Origin: Muriicola sp. Z0-33
GTDB lineage: Bacteria > Bacteroidota > Bacteroidia > Flavobacteriales > Flavobacteriaceae
Direction of reading: 5' to 3'
Assembly (NCBI RefSeq): GCF_026126425.1
Contig: NZ_JAFMPW010000001.1
Location: 124,001 to 188,000 of the forward strand
DNA: 64,000 bases
Shown: positions 26,351-34,575 of the stretch, piece by piece
Position numbering within the stretch: position 1 is the stretch's first letter
Layout of the letters: each line of letters begins with the position of its first letter
Made by a program: the position numbers and the translations under genes
The notes under the pieces: model-generated
What the model was told of the DNA's origin: nothing
What the model saw: the letters and a program-made list of their open reading frames with translations, nothing else
Databases searched by the model: none

Positions 26351-27909
26351 ATACCTAACTCCTTTAAAAACCCAGCTAATTTTTTATTAATATCAGCCTC
26401 TTTTACTTCCAATACAGCTAACTTTTGGTGAACTTCTTTAATATCCACCTCTGGTTCGGGTTCGCTGGTATCAATAAAACGTGAAATGTTGAGGTTGTAA
26501 TCGTTTTCGGCTATTTCTTTAACATCTACAATGCGCATGTATTTATCCACATCTATAGCACCATCGTAAGCAGTAACAATTTTACTAACATGTTCTTCCA
26601 GCAATTCATTTTGGTTTTTGCCATCCTTAAAATCGCTACTAGCATTAATGATGGTTACCTTACCCTTCTGTGCTTTGGTTTTGTCTTTGTTGATTATCCA
26701 AATAGAAGCTGGTATTCCAGTATTGTAAAATAAGGCACTTGGCAGACCAACTATGCCTTCAACCAAATCGGCTTCCAATAAGGCTTTCCTAATCTTACCT
26801 TCTGTGCCACTTCTGAACAGCGTACCATGTGGCAAGACCACACCAGCTTTACCATCTTGTTTAAGCACAGCAATCATATGCTGTAAAAAGGCTAAATCGG
26901 CATATCCTCTTGGTGGTATCCCATATTGAAAACGTCCGTATGGGTCGCTCACTACCTTGTTATAGTTAGGTGATACTTTCTTCTCTTTACCGTTCTTGTC
27001 CAGTTTCACTTCAATAGAGTTTTCGGCTGGTGTCCACCACCCATCTTGTGAAAAGGGTGGGTTGGCAATTACCCTGTCAAAAAGGGTCAGTTCGTTATTG
27101 TCATTCTTATGCTGTGGAGTAGTAAGGGTGTCACCTTTTCTAATATCGGCATCCATAAAGTTATGGAGTAGCATGTTCAGTTTACCTATTGCCCAAGTAC
27201 CCAAGTTCTTTTCTTGCCCAAACAGGGAAACATTAACGTTGTTCCCAACCTTACCGTTAGGTTGCTGTGCAATGTATCTGGCAGATTCAATCAACATACC
27301 GCCAGAGCCACAAGTTGGGTCATATACTTTTTGTTTAGGTTCTGGTTTAATCAGCTGTACTATTAATTGAACTACACCTCTTGGTGTATAAAATTCACCA
27401 CCTTTCTTACCTGCATCATCGGCAAACATTTTAATCAAATACTCATAGGCATCCCCTAAGAGGTCGTTAGATTCTAGGTGGTCATTGCGCAATGAATGTT
27501 GGTTAAAGTGTCGCAACAAACGCTGTAATAACTCATCTGACAGCTTCTCTTTGTCTCCAAACTTTGTGGCTGTCATGACCCCCTCTAAAGAAGTGTTTTC
27601 GCGCTCTATGGCAGCAAAGGCTTTGTCCAATGCAATACCAATGTTCTCGGTTTGTTTCTTTATGTTCTCCCAACGAGATTCCTCTGGTAACTGAAAATAG
27701 GTTTCGTCTTCTGCATCTGCTCTGGAAACACCATCACGCTGCATAATGTTTTCAACCTCTTCTTCAAAAACATCATTGGAACGCTTTAAGAACAGTAATC
27801 CAAAAATGTAGTTTTTGAAATCAGAAGAATCGATACTTCCTCTTAATATGTTTGCTGAATCCCACAGCCATGATTCTAGTGTGGATAGGTTTAGTTTGTT
27901 TTGAGTCAT
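26347..27909 (-). CDS. hsdM: Type I DNA methyltransferase HsdM
   Basis: A 520-residue N6-adenine methyltransferase. The N-terminal helical HsdM_N domain (~8-150) is followed by the SAM-binding motif YDPTCGSGGMLIESARY and the catalytic motif IV NPPF (VIANPPFSQDGWW). A segment GEFYTPRGVVQLIVQLIKP precedes motif I as is typical. It methylates host sites with HsdS and protects them from HsdR. It is the first gene of the hsdMS-unknown-hsdR-ygjP run and is preceded by a 135-residue gene 21 bp upstream. Confidence 0.96.
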   Translation of the reverse strand: MTQNKLNLSTLESWLWDSANILRGSIDSSDFKNYIFGLLFLKRSNDVFEEEVENIMQRDGVSRADAEDETYFQLPEESRWENIKKQTENIGIALDKAFAAIERENTSLEGVMTATKFGDKEKLSDELLQRLLRHFNQHSLRNDHLESNDLLGDAYEYLIKMFADDAGKKGGEFYTPRGVVQLIVQLIKPEPKQKVYDPTCGSGGMLIESARYIAQQPNGKVGNNVNVSLFGQEKNLGTWAIGKLNMLLHNFMDADIRKGDTLTTPQHKNDNNELTLFDRVIANPPFSQDGWWTPAENSIEVKLDKNGKEKKVSPNYNKVVSDPYGRFQYGIPPRGYADLAFLQHMIAVLKQDGKAGVVLPHGTLFRSGTEGKIRKALLEADLVEGIVGLPSALFYNTGIPASIWIINKDKTKAQKGKVTIINASSDFKDGKNQNELLEEHVSKIVTAYDGAIDVDKYMRIVDVKEIAENDYNLNISRFIDTSEPEPEVDIKEVHQKLAVLEVKEADINKKLAGFLKELGI

Positions 27910-27930
27910 TAAATATGTCTTCCTGTTGGG

Positions 27931-28338
27931 TTAATTTAAAAATCTTTGAGTGATTAAAGCAAAAATAAAACCAATAATCAGTCCTATTACATATTTCAAC
28001 ACATCGGTTTTCATTTCTTTTGACTGGATTAGATATTTCCTTAATACCCATCTAGTTCTTATAGCTGCCAGATAATTTAACTTAAAAAATATAGTAGATT
28101 GTTGTTTGCTAGAAGATAAATACTCTAGACTATAGTTACAACCATAAGGAATTATTCCATGATTTTTGGATGGTAACTTTTCAAAGGTAAATTCAGATTT
28201 ATTATATGGCTGAACGGACATTGTAACTAATGGGGAAGATTCAATAACCGAAACTCTGTATATGTTACCTCGTTCGCAAAATATTTCGCAATCCTTGTAT
28301 TCTAATAAATCTTTTAGGTAATATCCTTTTAAGGTCAT
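27931..28338 (-). CDS. Unknown small protein with C-terminal membrane helix
   Basis: A 135-residue protein (MTLKGYYLKDLLEYKDCEIFCERGNIYRVSV...) with a soluble beta-rich N-terminal part and one helix near residues 113-132 (VLKYVIGLIIGFIFALIT), giving a tail-anchored topology. No family is recognised. It lies 21 bp upstream of hsdM and 37 bp downstream of the AbiJ-like gene in the same orientation, so it may be co-transcribed with either. In this setting a membrane-tethered accessory of a defence module is plausible, but unproven. Confidence 0.5.
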   Translation of the reverse strand: MTLKGYYLKDLLEYKDCEIFCERGNIYRVSVIESSPLVTMSVQPYNKSEFTFEKLPSKNHGIIPYGCNYSLEYLSSSKQQSTIFFKLNYLAAIRTRWVLRKYLIQSKEMKTDVLKYVIGLIIGFIFALITQRFLN

Positions 28339-28375
28339 TGTAAAATGGTTTTTGATACTTTAATAAGATATTCTA

Positions 28376-29245
28376 CTAAGTTTTCAGTTCTTCGCTTTTT
28401 TTTGATTTTAAAACCAAATAATTAATAAACGCACTACAAGATACAAGCATGAACTGTGCATCACTAAATTCACTTTCGATATAATCGGTATCAATCCCAT
28501 GCCTAATACCAGTCTCGCCTTGATTGCTATAAGCATAAATCTTCTCGAAACCAGATTTTAGTTGACTATTTATATGTATTCCATACTTATTCATTTTCGA
28601 TAAAGCCTTGCCTAATGTACTGATTCCAGTTAAAGATTTACAAGTAGCCTCTACAGCTGATATTGACTCCTTTATAGAATTTCTATAGTCTGGTTTATTT
28701 CTGTCAGACAACAAACTTAAAGCCTTTGTTAAGTGAATATTTGCACCATTTAAAGAAGTATAATCTTTAGTTAATTTCATCGTTTCCTGAATTGAAGTCA
28801 ATTCTAAATCATTGGAAATTCGAATCAATTCATCCTTTACTATTCTGTATCCAGCATATTCCTTCTCTAAAACCTTATTGATTTCTCTTGAAAATAAGAA
28901 GATTTCAGTCTTTTCAAAGAGTGTATTAAGACAGAACTCAACGAAATCATATTTTTCAAACCACTCACTCGCAAAATATATTTTTTTTATTTTCCCCTTT
29001 ATATCATATGGTTCAAAGTATTCAATTTCATCAACTGGTTTTTTGTAAAACTCGTGCCATAAATTCCTTGCAAATTCATCAAATTCTGAAATTTTATAGT
29101 GGTTTTTATACTCTCCTTTACGGTCTAGAATTTGAATCTTAATTACATTCCATAAACCATTAGAAAGGTCTTCATCAATAGATTCAACCTGCATTGGTTT
29201 TGATATTTCTGTAACACCTATTCTTTGTGAAAAATTCATGTGCAT
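28376..29245 (-). CDS. AbiJ-like abortive-infection protein (AbiJ_NTD4 plus HEPN-like domain)
   Basis: A 289-residue protein. The N-terminus MHMNFSQRIGVTEISKPMQ and the block around FARNLWHEFYKKPVDE fit the AbiJ_NTD4 domain. The C-terminal half (DYRNSIKESISAVEATCKSL, then YAYSNQGETGIRHGI) is an alpha-helical HEPN-like module with the RhxxxH-like stretch GIRHGID. Such proteins act in phage abortive infection, often as RNases. A second in-frame ATG at 29239 is possible. It is the defence gene closest to the element's replication module, transcribed leftward towards the R-M operon. Confidence 0.75.
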   Translation of the reverse strand: MHMNFSQRIGVTEISKPMQVESIDEDLSNGLWNVIKIQILDRKGEYKNHYKISEFDEFARNLWHEFYKKPVDEIEYFEPYDIKGKIKKIYFASEWFEKYDFVEFCLNTLFEKTEIFLFSREINKVLEKEYAGYRIVKDELIRISNDLELTSIQETMKLTKDYTSLNGANIHLTKALSLLSDRNKPDYRNSIKESISAVEATCKSLTGISTLGKALSKMNKYGIHINSQLKSGFEKIYAYSNQGETGIRHGIDTDYIESEFSDAQFMLVSCSAFINYLVLKSKKSEELKT

Positions 29246-29313
29246 TATTTCTTACAAGAAATAAATATAGATATAAAAGGATGTTAATAAAATGTCTCGT
29301 AATGGTAAAATAA

Positions 29314-29340
29314 AAAAGACAGCAATTTAGGCTGTCTTTT
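29314..29340 (-). terminator. Hairpin terminator after the replication gene
   Basis: AAAAGACAGC pairs with GCTGTCTTTT over a 7-base loop. On the minus strand the 3' arm runs into TTTTTT, so it ends leftward transcription from the PrimPol-VapE gene before the AbiJ-like gene. It may work in both directions. Confidence 0.65.
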
Positions 29341-29654
29341 AAGTAGTTTTTAAAAGTAATTAGAGTTGTTCTCAAGTATGGGAATGTACAAACTGAATAT
29401 CCTTCCTAAGATACTACTATTGTGGAGTTAAGCTACTTTATGCAAGGAGCAAAAACGGGTAGTCTGTTAAGGGAGGTCTTTTGTATTACATATCTAACCT
29501 AAACTCTCCAAATAACTAACCATTTTCTTTCCTTGATAGCTTTTTAAAAGGAAAGGGGGGGGATAGGTAACATTTGGAACTTTCACTTATATACTTATAC
29601 TTAATTAAATATATATTTTAAAAGTCTTTGGAAACTACTACCCCCTCCCCTATA
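29341..29654. other. AT-rich non-coding stretch next to the replication gene, possible origin
   Basis: No gene is visible here. It contains a run of eight G (29555-29562), an AT-rich tract (29590-29625, with TTAATTAAATATATATTTT) and a C-rich tract (29641-29651) just past the replication gene's stop. Replication origins of small integrative elements often sit beside the primase-helicase gene, so this is the most likely place, but no iterons are clear. Confidence 0.25.
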
Positions 29655-31610
29655 TTAAGCTGATAACTTTAAAAACACTTGCTCATCATTGTCATCGTTG
29701 GATTGATTATCAATTGCATAAACATACCTACCACCTCTTTTTCGTTTCTTGTAACCACGTTGAGAAAGAAGTTTACCTAACTTAACATTGTTTCGTTCAT
29801 CTATTGGTACTTTGAACTCGTCACTAAGATGATTAAGAAATTCACCTGCACTTAAGTATAATTGCGCATCATCAGTATTATTCGCAGGTTTATAATTATC
29901 AATTAAATCTTCGATAAGACTTTTTTGCCTGAATTTCTCATTCCTTTCAGTAAGCTGTTTGTTATCATCTTGGTCAAAGTAGTACTTGAAACCAGATGTC
30001 AATAACTTATAGGCTTGTGAAAATACCCCTTGATGATTTACTGGACTTGTATAGTCTATTTTCTCAACTCTAAAACATAAATATCTTCTATTACCAGTAG
30101 TGTCCGTCAAGAACTGGTCTTCATTAACAGAGCCAATAAATGATGCGTTTCTAGGTAAATCTTCAACCATCCTCCCATATGGTCTCCTAACTTTAACCTT
30201 TCCTTTGGTAATCATTTCTTTCATTTCGTTATTGCTCTTTCTAGTAAGATTTGAAAGTTCATCTAAATCGATAATAAAGCATTCAGCTAAATGAATAAGC
30301 GAATCTTTACTTTTTGGGTCAATCATTCCAGAATACTGATATTGCTGTAACTGTTTCGGCAATAGATTCCTAATAAAGGTAGACTTACCAATACCTTGTC
30401 CTCCCGAAAATATCAATGCCGATTGGTTGACTATATGAGAATCAATAGCACAAGCCACCATTGCTACAAACCATCTTTTGAAAGCATCTGTAAAGAACTC
30501 ATTGTCATCGGTACTGACTCTTTTAGCCAAGTCGGCTATATAATCTGTTTCCCCATCCCACACGGGCAGTTCAGTTAGGTACTCCACCATTGGATGAAAT
30601 TCAGGCGAAAAGTCAGATTGAAGGAGGTCGACCAATTTATTCTTATGAATATTGTGACCTTCAAGTTTCAACTCTCTAACCAATGAGTTGACCATTCTAT
30701 CTGTTAACATCAAGAAATGAGTTTGACCTAGTTTTTTGTATTCAACTGTACCTCTGACAATATTAAATCGAAATTCATATTTTGATAATAAATAAGTTTC
30801 TATGGGGTCTGTTTCCTTAAACGAATCTTTTAAGGGTGCTAAAACCCTAGAATATGCACTTTCTATAGACTTTGAGACCTCAAACTTATCATAAGCATAT
30901 TTACCCATTATCAACTTAGATGCTGATTTTATGGGTATCCCTAGCCTATTACAGTTACGCCCAAGTGAAAAAACAAAATTGTTTCTCTGCCCCTCAACGA
31001 ATTGATAAGACTTATTAGTAAGAGCAAGAGCCTTTGAAAATTGCTCTTCAATTAAATCAACAATTTGGAAAGCCTTTGAATTTGGATTATGGTATAGTTC
31101 AGGGTCATACGATACAAAGCACAACCTACTCACATCTTTGCCGCTTTTATCTACTTCTAAATTCAAGAGAGATTCATAATATTCGGCAACCTGTTTAAAA
31201 GCTACAGCATGTAAGTCTATATCTGAATCGACCTGTACTAGGATTTTAAGTCCTGCGCCAGAGGGAGACACAAACACAGCTAACGTATGAGGGTCATGAA
31301 TTACTTGTTGTTTAATCTGTGGCAACTTTCTTACTCCTAAGTTGTCTAAATCTAGTACAACAAGACTTGAATATTCTTTTAGATTTCCTTCTTTTCGAGA
31401 TACGTTGAATGTTCCACAGGGAGTAAAACCTGTCAAACCCCTCTTCAACTGGCTATAGTCTTCACCTCTCTTTTTTTGGTCTCTAATTTCTAGCAATACT
31501 TCTTTTTGAAAAGTACCTTTCTTTATTCCTGATAAGACATCCGATAAATCCATTTCACATTTCGGTTTACTAAATCCTTCGAAATAACTTATTGTTCTTT
31601 TAGCTTGCAT
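29655..31610 (-). CDS. Replication protein: BT4734-like PrimPol fused to VapE/VirE helicase
   Basis: The ATG at 31610 gives 651 residues and overlaps the upstream HTH gene by 11 bp; an ATG 45 bp further upstream lies deeper in that gene. The N-terminal ~280 residues are BT4734-like, an archaeo-eukaryotic primase-type domain with the metal-binding motif VVLDLDNL and SPSGAGLKILV. The C-terminal part is a VirE/VapE P-loop ATPase: Walker A SGGQGIGKST, Walker B CFIIDLDEL, and arginine-rich sensor segments near TTGNRRYLCFR. It probably primes and unwinds replication of the excised element. Confidence 0.88.
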   Translation of the reverse strand: MQAKRTISYFEGFSKPKCEMDLSDVLSGIKKGTFQKEVLLEIRDQKKRGEDYSQLKRGLTGFTPCGTFNVSRKEGNLKEYSSLVVLDLDNLGVRKLPQIKQQVIHDPHTLAVFVSPSGAGLKILVQVDSDIDLHAVAFKQVAEYYESLLNLEVDKSGKDVSRLCFVSYDPELYHNPNSKAFQIVDLIEEQFSKALALTNKSYQFVEGQRNNFVFSLGRNCNRLGIPIKSASKLIMGKYAYDKFEVSKSIESAYSRVLAPLKDSFKETDPIETYLLSKYEFRFNIVRGTVEYKKLGQTHFLMLTDRMVNSLVRELKLEGHNIHKNKLVDLLQSDFSPEFHPMVEYLTELPVWDGETDYIADLAKRVSTDDNEFFTDAFKRWFVAMVACAIDSHIVNQSALIFSGGQGIGKSTFIRNLLPKQLQQYQYSGMIDPKSKDSLIHLAECFIIDLDELSNLTRKSNNEMKEMITKGKVKVRRPYGRMVEDLPRNASFIGSVNEDQFLTDTTGNRRYLCFRVEKIDYTSPVNHQGVFSQAYKLLTSGFKYYFDQDDNKQLTERNEKFRQKSLIEDLIDNYKPANNTDDAQLYLSAGEFLNHLSDEFKVPIDERNNVKLGKLLSQRGYKKRKRGGRYVYAIDNQSNDDNDEQVFLKLSA

Positions 31611-31791
31611 AACGTAGGTTTTTAGGGTTAGACAATTCAATTTGTGCAAGAACATCCTCTAAGAGATAAAGTGGTTTTCTCCCAATTTTATGGGATGGTT
31701 TTAAAATCCCCCTTTTGTTGTGATTGTGAAGTGTTACGAGTGAAATGCCGAGCATTTCTGCTACTTCTTTTCTACATAAGAACTTTTTCAT
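31600..31791 (-). CDS. Excisionase-like helix-turn-helix protein
   Basis: The ATG at 31791 gives 63 residues; a GTG 24 bp upstream is a weaker start. The protein is a MerR/HTH_17-type winged helix (KKFLCRKEVAEMLGISLVT, then LYLLEDVLAQIE). Such proteins act as recombination directionality factors and as repressors of their own operon in Bacteroidota elements. It overlaps the replication gene by 11 bp. A TAnnTTTG element and a perfect palindrome lie upstream. Confidence 0.85.
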   Translation of the reverse strand: MKKFLCRKEVAEMLGISLVTLHNHNKRGILKPSHKIGRKPLYLLEDVLAQIELSNPKNLRYAS

Positions 31792-31837
31792 ATTTATAAT
31801 TTTAGTTAACCGCACACCTTTTTGGTGAACTTGAGTA

Positions 31838-31845
31838 CAAAGTTA
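31838..31845 (-). promoter_or_regulatory. -7 promoter element for the excisionase-replication operon
   Basis: TAACTTTG on the minus strand is a full TAnnTTTG match, 46 bp before the ATG at 31791. Confidence 0.45.
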
Positions 31846-31864
31846 AGTCCAATACACATGGATT

Positions 31865-31893
31865 CGTTTTGCAAAACGCTGATATAGAGCGTT
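31865..31893. promoter_or_regulatory. Palindrome and inverted repeat upstream of the excisionase promoter (candidate operator)
   Basis: CGTTTTGCAAAACG (31865-31878) is a perfect 14-bp palindrome about 20 bp upstream of the -7 element, overlapping the expected -33 region. It overlaps a second inverted repeat AACGCT/AGCGTT at 31875-31893. A repressor or RDF binding site is likely. Confidence 0.45.
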
Positions 31894-31970
31894 CTAAGTA
31901 GTAAGGGGTAGCTAGTCAGAATGAGCCTTAAAGAAGTGATGAAAAAAGGGGTAGGTAGGTGTAGCCGTAT

Positions 31971-32915
31971 TTAAAATAAGTCCACAAGGAAATGGATTTT
32001 ATAGGATTGTTCAGGTTTTGAATTGTTATTCTTTAGGTTCTTAAATCTATTTCCATTTCGGTCAACAAAGAGTTGTTCTGCTATCTTATAAAATCGCCCA
32101 TTGGAAATTTTGTCTCTATCGTTAAGATGTTTGATAAAATAATGTAATTGGTTAGGGTTTTGCATCCATCTTATAGAATCAATAATCGACTTTATACCTC
32201 CCGAAAAGATTAATTTAACATCTTCTCTAGTTGTAGACTCATTGAAATATATAGGAACTAATTTGGAATAGATTTCTTCAAAATTCTTATTGAACTTCTC
32301 TTTATTTATCAAATTATAAGTTTGAAGATACTTTGGCTGACTCTTTTTAGATTCTTCATGTTCAGCAAGTAAGTCTACTTCATAGTCTTTATAGCTGGAA
32401 TTAAGGTCGTCTAGTAAATTCAAAATATGCTGATTAAGTTCATCAAGTTTCCTAGTTGAATTAGATTTAAGCAAATCCAGTTTTAAACCACTCGTCTCAA
32501 TACTAAGTTTATTTAAGTTTTTCGTATCCAGAACCCCCCTTAGAAATAGAAAACATTTAGAATAGGTTTTTGCCATACCAAACGAGTGCTGACTTTTGTA
32601 TCTCATGTGGAACAATGGCAGGAAATGTTTTATATCATCAAATTCTGCCTCAATCCCATTCCATAGATAATTCTTAGAAATAAACTGTCTTCTGTCCTCT
32701 GAAAGAATCAGTTTGTTTTCTATAAACCCAGAACCTTCATCTTCCTTAAATTTTATAGTTCCTTCGTTATCAATCTTTTTGAATGTATAATTAAGCCACC
32801 CTTCGAAGAATTTCATTACAGGCAATTGCCCTATCTGTTTTAATAGGATTTCCTCATCTTTTTTATATTCCCCTTTAAGTTTGGGGAAATAAGGGTCTTT
32901 ATAATTAATGCTCAT
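31971..32915 (-). CDS. Unknown protein next to the integrase
   Basis: A 314-residue soluble protein (MSINYKDPYFPKLKGEYKKDE...) with no recognised domain. The first ~150 residues contain aromatic and basic segments (GWLNYTFKKI, HMRYKSQHSFG). The second half is helical and charged, ending with KSIIDSIRWMQNPNQLHYFIKHLNDRDKISNGRFYKIAEQLF, which may be a helical DNA- or protein-binding module. It starts 5 bp after the integrase stop, so the two are co-transcribed. Its place between integrase and excisionase-type genes suggests a recombination or regulatory accessory. Confidence 0.6.
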   Translation of the reverse strand: MSINYKDPYFPKLKGEYKKDEEILLKQIGQLPVMKFFEGWLNYTFKKIDNEGTIKFKEDEGSGFIENKLILSEDRRQFISKNYLWNGIEAEFDDIKHFLPLFHMRYKSQHSFGMAKTYSKCFLFLRGVLDTKNLNKLSIETSGLKLDLLKSNSTRKLDELNQHILNLLDDLNSSYKDYEVDLLAEHEESKKSQPKYLQTYNLINKEKFNKNFEEIYSKLVPIYFNESTTREDVKLIFSGGIKSIIDSIRWMQNPNQLHYFIKHLNDRDKISNGRFYKIAEQLFVDRNGNRFKNLKNNNSKPEQSYKIHFLVDLF

Positions 32916-32920
32916 ATTGG

Positions 32921-34201
32921 TTAAAGGTTGAAGTATCCGCTTTTAGCAATGTTAACCGCTCTTTGTTCTTTCTCAATTCTAATATACTTGTAAAACTCTT
33001 TCTCTGTACTATGTCCAGAAAAATGCATTATCTCATAAGTTGACATCCCCTTTTTGTACATATTGGTACAAAATGACCTTCTTGCAGTATGAGTTGCAAT
33101 AAGTTGGTATTTTGGGAGATTTTTGCTTACTAATTTACCTCCTTTTGTAAATTTCGTTGTAATAATTTCATCAATGCTTGCCTTTCGACCTACTTCTTTA
33201 ATAAACTCATTTATATCTTGTTCATTCATCTTTTTCGGAGGTAGTCCATTGTTCACCGTTTTATTAATAATGTAGTCAATCTCTTTTGTGATTGGACAGA
33301 ACACTTCTTTACCTGTCTTTTGTTGGTGTATTCTAAAGAATCTAATACCCTCACTTTCATGAAAATTATTATCAGTTAATCCATTATAATCACTTACTCT
33401 CTGTCCTGTATAACAGCCGATTATAAAAATATCCCTTGCTCTATCCCAATTTGGAAACCCTGAAAGGTCAAGAGTTCTGATTTTTTCTAGTTCATCTTCA
33501 TTTAAGTAAATGGCTGTGGTTAATTCAGAGATAACCTTGAAATGCCTAGAAGTAAATATTAGATTTTGATTATGCCCATCATTTGTAGCACTTCTCAAAA
33601 CCGCTTTGAGGTTCTTTATATGTTTTCCAACGGTATTAGCCTTTTTTCCATCCTCCTGCAGAAACTGAACAAAGTCATCATAAAAGTCATAATCGAAATC
33701 ATCAAAATTCAATTTCGTATTAAATTCTTTTAACAAACGCCTTGTTTGTCTATACGACCTTAAGGTAATTGGTTTCAATCTATTCTCATTTCTCTTTAAA
33801 AAAACATCATAATACTGGTAAAAGGCTACAGTTCCATCATCTTCTTTAGATTCTGACTTGCTAGTAATTTGGTCTAGTTTTGATTTTAGACCTTCAATGG
33901 TTATTGGAATGCCAAGTGAGTCCAACCTTGTGAGTTCTTTTTTTAACTCTGATTCAAGTCTGTTTAAATAATCATTGATTTCTCCTCTATTAAGAATATG
34001 TGCTTTGTTCCTTACCCGTTGCTTTTGTAAATCCCAATCATTAAAACTACAACTATAGCCAGTCGAGTATTTGAACCTCTTTTTACCATAAGAGAAATGC
34101 AAATAGATAAGTGAAGATTGATTAGGAGTTTTGGATAGTGACTTTAATGACTCTTTAAAAGCAAATCTGATTGTGCCTTTTGTCCGTTCTATTACACTCA
34201 T
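32921..34201 (-). CDS. Tyrosine-type site-specific integrase
   Basis: A 426-residue protein with the Bacteroidota integrase layout: an arm-binding N-terminal domain (~25-105), a SAM-like core-binding domain (~125-215) and a catalytic domain (~230-410). Catalytic residues are visible as R268 (GCYTGQRVSDYNGL), K295 (QQKTGK), HTARR (H371, R374), H397 (SGHSTEKEF) and the nucleophile Tyr406 (or 404) in FYKYI. It catalyses integration at the tRNA 3' end. It lies 160 bp from attR and reads away from it. Confidence 0.95.
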   Translation of the reverse strand: MSVIERTKGTIRFAFKESLKSLSKTPNQSSLIYLHFSYGKKRFKYSTGYSCSFNDWDLQKQRVRNKAHILNRGEINDYLNRLESELKKELTRLDSLGIPITIEGLKSKLDQITSKSESKEDDGTVAFYQYYDVFLKRNENRLKPITLRSYRQTRRLLKEFNTKLNFDDFDYDFYDDFVQFLQEDGKKANTVGKHIKNLKAVLRSATNDGHNQNLIFTSRHFKVISELTTAIYLNEDELEKIRTLDLSGFPNWDRARDIFIIGCYTGQRVSDYNGLTDNNFHESEGIRFFRIHQQKTGKEVFCPITKEIDYIINKTVNNGLPPKKMNEQDINEFIKEVGRKASIDEIITTKFTKGGKLVSKNLPKYQLIATHTARRSFCTNMYKKGMSTYEIMHFSGHSTEKEFYKYIRIEKEQRAVNIAKSGYFNL

Positions 34202-34209
34202 ATGTCTAT

Positions 34210-34228
34210 AGGGTGTTAATTAGGGTGT
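34210..34228 (+). promoter_or_regulatory. Paired AGGGTGT heptamers, right integrase arm sites (candidate)
   Basis: AGGGTGT at 34210-34216 and 34222-34228 has the same 12-bp spacing as the pair at the left end. It lies just upstream of the integrase gene, so binding could also repress integrase expression. Confidence 0.5.
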
Positions 34229-34360
34229 AAATAATACTTAACGAATATAAACATATATTAATTGTGCTTTACTATAAACTTTCACAAATACCAGATAATA
34301 TAAGGCTTAAGAGTAAATATAAATTAAGTGTGGTAATTTGCAATTAAATATGAAGTGGTA

Positions 34361-34373
34361 CAGGTGGGACCAC
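34361..34373. repeat. attR core
   Basis: CAGGTGGGACCAC repeats the tRNA 3' end at 19589-19601. The chromosomal tRNA terminator follows directly, as expected if this was the original tRNA-terminator junction. Confidence 0.75.
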
Positions 34374-34382
34374 ATCAAGCAG

Positions 34383-34413
34383 AAAACCCACGCCAAACGG
34401 CGTGGGTTTTTTT
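34383..34413 (+). terminator. Original terminator of the tRNA, displaced by the insertion
   Basis: AAAACCCACGCC pairs perfectly with GGCGTGGGTTTT around an AAAC loop, followed by TTTTTTT. It lies 10 bp beyond attR, so on the empty site it would follow the tRNA. Confidence 0.8.
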
Positions 34414-34492
34414 AGTTCCTGAAAGAAAAACATGCTTGCATGATTTTTCGAATTGGAAATGTAAAAGCCAACGCATCATCTGGCTCCTCACT

Positions 34493-34575
34493 GCAGAAGG
34501 TCCACCGGACCTTCTGCCACCGTTCGGCTCTCTGGTCGCTTCCGACCTAGGAGGAAGCAACCCAGGTGGGACCAC
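34493..34575 (+). repeat. Dispersed repeat with hairpin and tRNA-like tail (copy 2)
   Basis: It opens with a perfect hairpin, GCAGAAGGTCC-ACC-GGACCTTCTGC (34493-34517). It then carries CCACCGTTCGGC, TCTCTGGTCGCTTCCGAC and ends in CCCAGGTGGGACCAC (34561-34575), an exact 15-bp match to the tRNA 3' end. Related copies lie at 17397-17437 (inverted), 36663-36699 and 36745-36836. The 395-bp gap 34374-34768 that holds it has no credible gene. Confidence 0.7.

Larger units (their letters stand above)
19589..34373. mobile_element. Integrative element in a tRNA gene carrying a type I R-M system
   Basis: The ~14.8-kb element is bounded by the direct repeat CAGGTGGGACCAC (19589-19601, the tRNA 3' end, and 34361-34373). 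A tyrosine integrase gene lies next to the right end. Paired AGGGTGT heptamers with 12-bp spacing lie inside both ends. Nearly all genes run leftward: integrase, unknown, excisionase-like HTH, PrimPol-VapE replication protein, AbiJ-like protein, small membrane protein, hsdMS, unknown, hsdR, YgjP-like peptidase, unknown. No conjugation, capsid or terminase genes are present, so it is a small mobilisable or satellite-type element. A tRNA-matching 15-bp copy at 34561-34575 is an alternative right boundary. Confidence 0.85.

Noticed and set aside
34493-34575. tRNA-like gene at the outer att copy
   Set aside because: Only the acceptor/T-arm 3' end is present; no anticodon or D arm can be folded.
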